Position numbers and translations under genes: made by a program. From assembly GCA_030833825.1 (NCBI GenBank), contig JAURGL010000047.1, forward strand, positions 1 to 11,590: a stretch of 11,590 bases of DNA. The letters are read 5' to 3'. Below the pieces are notes generated by a model. It saw nothing but the letters and a program-made list of their open reading frames with translations. It ran no database searches and was not told the origin of the DNA. Positions 6,999-11,590 of this stretch are shown here, one piece after another. This DNA is from Vulcanococcus sp. SFB_649D_100_25. Lineage in GTDB: Bacteria > Cyanobacteriota > Cyanobacteriia > PCC-6307 > Cyanobiaceae. Position 1 is the first letter of the stretch. Each line of letters begins with the position of its first letter.

Positions 6999-7009
6999 AC
7001 AGCACTCCG

Positions 7010-7848
7010 ATGTCCGCTGTGCAGTGGATGCCCCATGGGTCCTATGAGGACATCCTGTTTGATCTGAGCGAGGAGGGGATCGCTCGCATCACCATCAACC
7101 GGCCCGAGAAGCGCAATGCGTTCCGGCCGAAAACGGTGACGGAGCTGTTTGATGCGTTCTCCCGTGTCCGCGACAACCCACGGGTTGGCGTGGTGCTGTT
7201 CACCGGCGCCGGACCTGCCGCCGATGGGGGCTATGCCTTTTGCGCAGGCGGCGATCAAAGCGTCCGCGGCGATGGGGGCTATGTCGGTGATGACGGCCTG
7301 CCGCGTCTGAATGTCCTCGACCTGCAACGGCTGATCCGCAGCCTGCCGAAGGTGGTGATCGCACTGGTGGCCGGCTATGCCATTGGCGGCGGGCAAGTGC
7401 TCCACCTGCTCTGCGACCTCAGCCTCGCGGCCGAGAATGCCCGCTTTGGTCAGACCGGTCCTCGGGTCGGCAGTTTCGACGGGGGCTTTGGCGCTGGCTA
7501 TCTGGCCCGTCTGGTGGGGCAGCGCAAAGCCCGTGAGATCTGGTTCCTCTGCCGGCAATACGGAGCAGCTGAGGCCCTGCAGATGGGATTGGTGAATGCG
7601 GTGGTTCCTCTGGAGTCCCTTGAGGCCGAGGGTGTGCGCTGGGCGCGGGAGGTCCTGCAGCACAGCCCTACCGCGATCCGCTGCCTGAAGGCCGCCTTCA
7701 ATGCCGAAACCGATGGCATGGCTGGGATCCAGGAGCTGGCAGGCCAGGCCACCCATTTGTTCTATCGGACCGAGGAGGGGCGGAGGGTCACGCGGCGCTC
7801 CGCGAGAAGCGCTCCCCCGATTTTTCCCAGTCCCCCTGGCTGCCGTAG
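7010..7848 (+). CDS. menB: DHNA-CoA synthase (MenB), with a -1 frameshift near the 3' end
   Basis: MenB is a crotonase-fold enzyme that cyclises o-succinylbenzoyl-CoA to 1,4-dihydroxy-2-naphthoyl-CoA in phylloquinone synthesis. Motifs: INRPEKRNAFRPKTV (29-43), FCAGGDQSVRG (77-87), GYAIGGGQVLHLLCDL (122-137) and FGQTGPRVGSFDGGFG (146-161). The frame is intact for 257 codons. At the G run 7777-7780 it leaves the MenB frame: as written it reads an atypical Arg-rich tail to TAG 7865-7867 (285 residues in all). Shifting one base gives KRSPDFSQSPWLP and a stop at 7846-7848, the usual MenB C-terminus (279 residues). The coordinates given use the restored end. A single missing G, as a sequencing error or a real mutation, is the simplest explanation. 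Gln129 stands where E. coli and Synechocystis MenB have His. An alternative start is ATG 7028. Confidence 0.93.
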
Positions 7849-7850
7849 CA

Positions 7851-7886
7851 CGGTCTCAATCTCGTAGCTAGTCCTAGGTGAGACCG
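7851..7886. repeat. Inverted repeat between menB and the L,D-transpeptidase gene
   Basis: CGGTCTCA (7851-7858) and TGAGACCG (7879-7886) form a perfect 8-bp stem around a 20-nt loop that itself contains CTAGTCCTAG. It begins two bases after the restored menB stop and ends 11 bp before the next start codon. There is no T-tract, so it is not a standard terminator; it could be an RNA-stability hairpin or an operator. Confidence 0.4.
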
Positions 7887-7897
7887 CTCCTTGGACT

Positions 7898-8494
7898 GTG
7901 GCAGCTGTTCGTTCCTCTCTCTCTGTTCTCTTTGCCCTGGGTCTCTTGGCTCAGGGTGCCCAGGCCCGTCAGCCTGATCCCATTCCTCCCCCGGCGCCGG
8001 TGATCAGCGATGCCGTCGCCCTCGCCCGGGTCCCCAGCACCGTCCGGTCTCAGGAGGGGTTGCATTTGGTGCTCGATCGTCAGACCAGGCAGCTGATGGT
8101 GTTCGAGGGCGGGCGCCTGATGCATCGCTTCCCAGCTGCGGTGGGAACCGAAGGTTGGGAAACACCCGCCGGTACACATCAGGTGCTGGAGAAGGTGTCC
8201 CAGCCCATCTGGCAGCACCCCGGCAATGGCACCCATGTGGGGCAGGGACCCGCCAATCCCCTTGGGTCCCGCTGGATTGGTTTTTACCGGGACTGCACCC
8301 CCAAACAGAACGCCTGGGATGGGGAGCGCTATCTCACGGTGAATGGCTGCACCGTGGCTGGCTTCCATGGCACCCCCCACCGCTGGACCGTGGGCCGGGC
8401 CGTCTCCCACGGCTGCGTACGGCTGTTTGAGGAGAACGTGCAGAAGGTCTTCGACCTGGTGGAGGTGGGAACTCTGGTGACGGTTCTGCCCTAG
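7898..8494 (+). CDS. Secreted L,D-transpeptidase (YkuD domain)
   Basis: The 198-residue precursor begins with a Sec signal peptide: basic Arg5, a hydrophobic stretch at about 8-20, and a probable AQA cleavage site after Ala23. A short proline-rich linker follows (about 25-35), then a YkuD domain from about residue 54 to the end. The catalytic signature is complete: HG at 157-158 and SHGCVRL at 170-176 with nucleophile Cys173. Such enzymes make 3-3 cross-links in periplasmic peptidoglycan or attach proteins to it. There is no peptidoglycan-binding domain. The start is a GTG without an obvious ribosome binding site; it fits the signal peptide, and no better in-frame start is seen. The gene lies between menB and glgA on the same strand, with 49 and 43 bp gaps. 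Exact substrate unknown. Confidence 0.88.
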   Translation: MAAVRSSLSVLFALGLLAQGAQARQPDPIPPPAPVISDAVALARVPSTVRSQEGLHLVLDRQTRQLMVFEGGRLMHRFPAAVGTEGWETPAGTHQVLEKVSQPIWQHPGNGTHVGQGPANPLGSRWIGFYRDCTPKQNAWDGERYLTVNGCTVAGFHGTPHRWTVGRAVSHGCVRLFEENVQKVFDLVEVGTLVTVLP

Positions 8495-8504
8495 AGACCG
8501 CCCG

Positions 8505-8510
8505 TAGAGT
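8505..8510 (+). promoter_or_regulatory. Possible -10 element of glgA
   Basis: TAGAGT lies 27 bp before the glgA ATG, in the 43-bp gap after the L,D-transpeptidase gene. No convincing -35 stands 16-18 bp upstream. It is offered only as a candidate, because glgA may need its own promoter. Confidence 0.2.
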
Positions 8511-8537
8511 TGCGCCCACTTGAATCCGGTTTCGACC

Positions 8538-10076
8538 ATGCGGGTGCTGTTTGCTGCGGCCGAATGTGCCCCGATGGTCAAGGTGGGTGGCATGGGAGAT
8601 GTGGTGGGCTCCCTGCCTCCGGCCCTCACTCCCCTGGGCCACGACGTGCGGCTGATCATGCCCGGCTATGGGCGCCTCTGGAGCCTCCTGTCGATCCCCT
8701 CTGAGCCGATCTGGCGGGGTCACACCATGGGGACCGACTTCGCCGTTTACGAAACCCGCCATCCCAGCAATGGCCTCACTCTGTATCTGGTGGGGCACCC
8801 GGTCTTTGATCCGGAGCGCATCTACGGAGGTGAGGACGAAGACTGGCGATTCACCTTTTTTGCCAGTGCAGTTTCCGAATTTGCCTGGAACCACTGGAAG
8901 CCAGACATCCTCCATTGCCATGACTGGCACACCGGCATGATCCCGGTCTGGATGCATCAGGACCCGGACATCAGCACGGTGTTCACCATCCACAACCTCA
9001 AGTACCAGGGCCCCTGGCGCTGGAAGCTTGATCGCATGACCTGGTGTCCCTGGTACATGCAGGGGGACCACACCATGGCGGCTGCCCTGCTGTATGCGGA
9101 CCGGGTCAATGCTGTCTCGCCCACCTATGCCCAGGAGATCCGCACCCCGGAATACGGCGAAAAGCTTGATGGGCTGCTGAATTACGTCAGCGGAAAACTG
9201 CGGGGCATCCTCAACGGGATCGATCAGGACGCCTGGAATCCCGCCACCGACAGCACGCTTCCCGCCAATTTCTCGGCATCGGATCTCAGCGGGCGTGCCC
9301 GCTGCAAGCAGCTGCTCCAGGAGCGGATGGGACTGACGGTGAATCCCGACACCTACCTGATGGGCGTGGTGAGCCGGTTGGTGGACCAGAAGGGGATCGA
9401 CCTGCTCCTGCAGGTTGCCGATCGCGTTCTGGCTTACTCCGATAGCCAGATAGTGGTTTTGGGAACCGGTGATCGGCACATCGAAGCGGGCCTCTGGCAA
9501 ATGGCCGCTCGCCATCCCGGCCGCTTTGCGGTGTTCCTTACCTACGACGACGCCCTCTCCCGCTTGATTTACGCCGGTAGCGATTCCTTCTTGATGCCGA
9601 GTCGCTTTGAGCCGTGCGGCATCAGTCAGCTCCTGGCCATGCGCTATGGCTCCATTCCGGTGGTGCGCCGGGTGGGTGGCCTGGTGGATACCGTTCCGCC
9701 CCACGACCCCAGCCATCACAGCGGCACCGGCTTTGGCTTTGATCGCTACGAGCCCCTCGACTTCTACACCTCGATCGTCCGCTCCTGGGAGGCGTACCGC
9801 CATCAGGACAGCTGGAAGGAGTTGCAGCGCCGTGCGATGCAGAGCGACTTCAGCTGGACCCGTTCAGCCCTGGACTACGACCGCATGTACAAAGAGGTCA
9901 AGGGAGTGAAAGAACCCACCCCCGATGCCCAGGTGGTTGAACAGTTCTCCCAGGGGCAGCAGGCAGACCCCAGTCGCCGCAATGGCGATCATTTTGAAGG
10001 TGATGGAGCGGGGCTGGAGCCTTCCGCCCGGGCCCGAAATCCGCTTTCGTTGCTGCGACGCCGTAACGCCCGCTGA
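8538..10076 (+). CDS. glgA: Glycogen synthase (ADP-glucose type)
   Basis: GlgA extends alpha-1,4-glucan chains from ADP-glucose, storing carbon fixed in photosynthesis. From the ATG at 8538 it has 512 residues. The first residues, MRVLFAAAECAPMVKVGGMG, contain the KVGG(L/M)GD ADP-glucose motif (15-21) of GT5 enzymes. The C-terminal half is a GT-B lobe with GVVSRLVDQKG and PSRFEPCGISQL (354-365), followed by RYGSIPVVRRVGGLVDTV. An upstream in-frame TTG at 8520 would add six residues; the ATG gives the standard N-terminus. After the catalytic part, roughly the last 55 residues are polar and end in an Arg-rich NPLSLLRRRNAR tail, which looks like a lineage-specific extension. The neighbours do not include other glycogen genes. 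Confidence 0.97.
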   Translation: MRVLFAAAECAPMVKVGGMGDVVGSLPPALTPLGHDVRLIMPGYGRLWSLLSIPSEPIWRGHTMGTDFAVYETRHPSNGLTLYLVGHPVFDPERIYGGEDEDWRFTFFASAVSEFAWNHWKPDILHCHDWHTGMIPVWMHQDPDISTVFTIHNLKYQGPWRWKLDRMTWCPWYMQGDHTMAAALLYADRVNAVSPTYAQEIRTPEYGEKLDGLLNYVSGKLRGILNGIDQDAWNPATDSTLPANFSASDLSGRARCKQLLQERMGLTVNPDTYLMGVVSRLVDQKGIDLLLQVADRVLAYSDSQIVVLGTGDRHIEAGLWQMAARHPGRFAVFLTYDDALSRLIYAGSDSFLMPSRFEPCGISQLLAMRYGSIPVVRRVGGLVDTVPPHDPSHHSGTGFGFDRYEPLDFYTSIVRSWEAYRHQDSWKELQRRAMQSDFSWTRSALDYDRMYKEVKGVKEPTPDAQVVEQFSQGQQADPSRRNGDHFEGDGAGLEPSARARNPLSLLRRRNAR

Positions 10077-10108
10077 GCTCCACCCGCCCTACGGATTCGG
10101 ACCGGTCG

Positions 10109-10840
10109 TTGCGATCCAGCAATCTGCCGGTCCCCTATCGCAATCCCTGGGGGCAACTCGGGGATGATCTGCGTGCCATCGGGGCCGATACACGCCTTCG
10201 TGGTTGGGCGCTCTGGCGGCGCAATGCTCAAGGGCAGCTCTGGAGCCCGGCCTGGTGGCCGACTGATCTGGTCCCGATCTTCTGGCCTCTGCTGCTGACG
10301 GCAAGCGTCGCTCTGTTGCTCTCCGCGGTGCTCTGGATCACCTCGCTCCCGCAGCCCCGCATCCCACCACCCCCAAGCACGGGTGTGCCCGATGGACCGG
10401 CCGCGGTCATCCCGGAGCCTCTGCCGCTGGATCCGTCGTCATTGGAGCTGGACTCCCAAGCCATCTCTGAACGTGAGGACACGCCAGATCAGGGCGCCCT
10501 CGAGACAGACAAGCCTGTGCTGGTAGAGCCTGCGCTGCCGCCTGAAGGCCTCGCTCCACCCCCCGTTGACCCTCTTCTGGAGCTGATTCAGCGGCCTGAG
10601 GCCGATGGCTTGTTGCAAGCTGCCGAGGCCGTACCGGAGCAATCTCTGCTGGTGCTGCGCTTGCGGCCGGCCTTCCCCGCCCTCTCCCCCGGCGAACAAC
10701 AAAGGCGAGCTCTGCAATGGCAGGAGTGGGCCTCTGCTTTGGGCTACGAGCACCTCGAGCTGCGCGATTCGCACTCTGGCCTCGTTGCGCGGGATGCCCT
10801 GGTGGGAGAAGGCATGATCGTGCTCCTTGATCCCTCCTAG
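10109..10840 (+). CDS. Membrane-anchored proline-rich protein, unrecognised
   Basis: I do not recognise this family. From the TTG at 10109 the product is 243 residues: a cytoplasmic-looking N-terminal part rich in Trp and Arg (1-50), one transmembrane helix (about 54-80), a long linker rich in Pro and acidic residues (81-160), and a C-terminal domain of about 80 residues with alternating hydrophobic patterns (SLLVLRLRPAFPAL, LQWQEWASALGYEHLELRD, EGMIVLLD). The linker and outer domain would lie in the periplasm if the N-terminus is inside. The start is uncertain: the frame is open upstream and neither TTG nor its neighbours has a good ribosome binding site. It sits 32 bp after glgA and 9 bp before murF, so it is probably co-transcribed with murF. 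A cell-envelope role is plausible but unproven. Confidence 0.7.
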   Translation: MRSSNLPVPYRNPWGQLGDDLRAIGADTRLRGWALWRRNAQGQLWSPAWWPTDLVPIFWPLLLTASVALLLSAVLWITSLPQPRIPPPPSTGVPDGPAAVIPEPLPLDPSSLELDSQAISEREDTPDQGALETDKPVLVEPALPPEGLAPPPVDPLLELIQRPEADGLLQAAEAVPEQSLLVLRLRPAFPALSPGEQQRRALQWQEWASALGYEHLELRDSHSGLVARDALVGEGMIVLLDPS

Positions 10841-10849
10841 GTCTTCCCC

Positions 10850-11590
10850 ATGCAGCTCGGCGACTTGCTTGCCTGTTGGGGGGAACCCAAGGGCACTCTG
10901 TCTCCGCTGGACCCACTGGAGCCGTTGGGTCCCATTTGCACCGATAGCCGCCAGCTCGCTGCTGGGCAGCTGTTCGTCCCCCTCGTCGGAGAGCGTTTTG
11001 ATGGACATGCGTTCCTGCCGCAGGCGGCAGCCATCGGCGCCCAGGCTGCGTTGGTGCAAAGGGATCGTGCTGAAGCAGTGCCCCCGGGACTGCTCCACTG
11101 GCTCGTCGATGACACCTTGGATGCCTATCAGCAGTTGGCGTTGCTCCATCGCCGGCAGCTCAGGCTCCCGGTCGTTGCTGTCACTGGATCAGCTGGGAAG
11201 ACCACGACCCGTGAATTGATCCGTGCCGCCCTGGCCCCGCTTGGGGAAGTGTTGGCCAGCAGTGGCAACGAAAACAACGACATCGGTGTGCCCCTCACCC
11301 TGCTCAAGGCCCAAACCAGCAACGCGGCTGTGGTGGTCGAGATGGGCATGCGCGGTCTTGGTGAGATTGACCGGCTCAGCCGCACAGCAGAGCCCGATGT
11401 GGCGGTGATCACCAACATCGGCACGGCCCACATCGGACGCCTGGGTAGCCGGGACGCGATCGGCCAAGCCAAGTGCGAGATCACCAGCGCCCTCAAGCCC
11501 GATGGCCTGGTGGTCATTCCGGCGGGGGATCCCCTGCTCGAGCAGGCTCTGGCTCGGGTGTGGGTCGGTCGGATCTGCCGGGTGGCGCTC
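10850..11590 (+). CDS. murF: UDP-MurNAc-tripeptide--D-Ala-D-Ala ligase (MurF), 3' truncated by window
   Basis: MurF adds D-Ala-D-Ala to UDP-MurNAc-tripeptide, the last cytoplasmic step in making the UDP-muramyl-pentapeptide precursor. The window holds the first 247 codons and the frame is open at the right edge, about half of a usual MurF. The N-terminal substrate domain shows ICTDSRQLAAGQLFVPLVGE (29-48) and FDGHAFLPQA (50-59). The central ATPase domain shows the P-loop VTGSAGKTTTRELI (111-124, Lys117), GNENNDIGVPLTLL (139-152), VVEMGMRGLGEI (162-173) and ITNIGTAHIGRLGS (187-200), all typical of Mur ligases and of MurF in particular. The ATG lies 9 bp after the preceding gene; the ribosome binding site is weak. 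The C-terminal domain lies outside the window. Confidence 0.95.
   Translation, partial: MQLGDLLACWGEPKGTLSPLDPLEPLGPICTDSRQLAAGQLFVPLVGERFDGHAFLPQAAAIGAQAALVQRDRAEAVPPGLLHWLVDDTLDAYQQLALLHRRQLRLPVVAVTGSAGKTTTRELIRAALAPLGEVLASSGNENNDIGVPLTLLKAQTSNAAVVVEMGMRGLGEIDRLSRTAEPDVAVITNIGTAHIGRLGSRDAIGQAKCEITSALKPDGLVVIPAGDPLLEQALARVWVGRICRVAL

Noticed and set aside
6839..7756. 305-codon open frame on the minus strand opposite menD/menB
   Set aside because: Shadow of two well-supported genes; no recognisable domain.
8334..9803. 489-codon open frame on the minus strand opposite glgA
   Set aside because: It overlaps both the L,D-transpeptidase and glgA, which are intact, and its translation shows no family motif.
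1..11590. New defence, mobile or CRISPR system
   Set aside because: All genes but two small or anchored proteins fall in core cyanobacterial families, and no direct-repeat array, integrase, transposase, tRNA or attachment site is visible.

Overview
The window is a GC-rich stretch of a cyanobacterial chromosome, most likely from a marine Synechococcus/Cyanobium-type picocyanobacterium. The reasons are a psbA gene for the photosystem II D1 protein, the menD-menB phylloquinone pair, a GlgA of the cyanobacterial type, the cyanobacterial families DUF4336 and DUF760, very tight gene packing, and frequent GTG/TTG starts with weak Shine-Dalgarno sequences. I see no tRNA, rRNA, insertion sequence, CRISPR array or phage gene. 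This is a core-genome region and I found no new multi-gene system.

Layout. At the left edge (1-348, minus) is the 5' part of cofG, a radical SAM gene for deazaflavin (FO) synthesis. It is divergent from psbA (505-1584, plus), which encodes a D1 with Glu at residue 130 (the 'D1:2' type) and ends at a strong intrinsic terminator (1605-1632). Next are a 37-residue single-span membrane protein (1690-1803, plus) and, convergent with it, an 88-residue protein that is essentially one SepF domain (1811-2077, minus). A ZupT-type ZIP metal transporter (2192-2989) and a DUF4336 protein (3004-4182) form a short plus-strand unit. It converges with a minus-strand pair: lepB (signal peptidase I, 4591-5181) followed by a DUF760 protein (4214-4561).

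From about 5232 to the right edge everything is on the plus strand: menD, menB, a secreted L,D-transpeptidase, glgA (glycogen synthase), an unrecognised membrane-anchored proline-rich protein, and murF (cut by the window end). MenD and MenB catalyse two steps of phylloquinone synthesis, which supplies the photosystem I quinone. The L,D-transpeptidase and MurF act on peptidoglycan, and GlgA stores fixed carbon.

The most notable observation is that menB is out of frame near its 3' end. One G appears to be missing from a G run at 7777-7780. Restoring it recovers the conserved MenB C-terminus and a stop at 7846-7848. Other points are the stand-alone SepF domain, an inverted repeat in the psbA upstream region, the small membrane protein behind psbA, and the unrecognised gene between glgA and murF.
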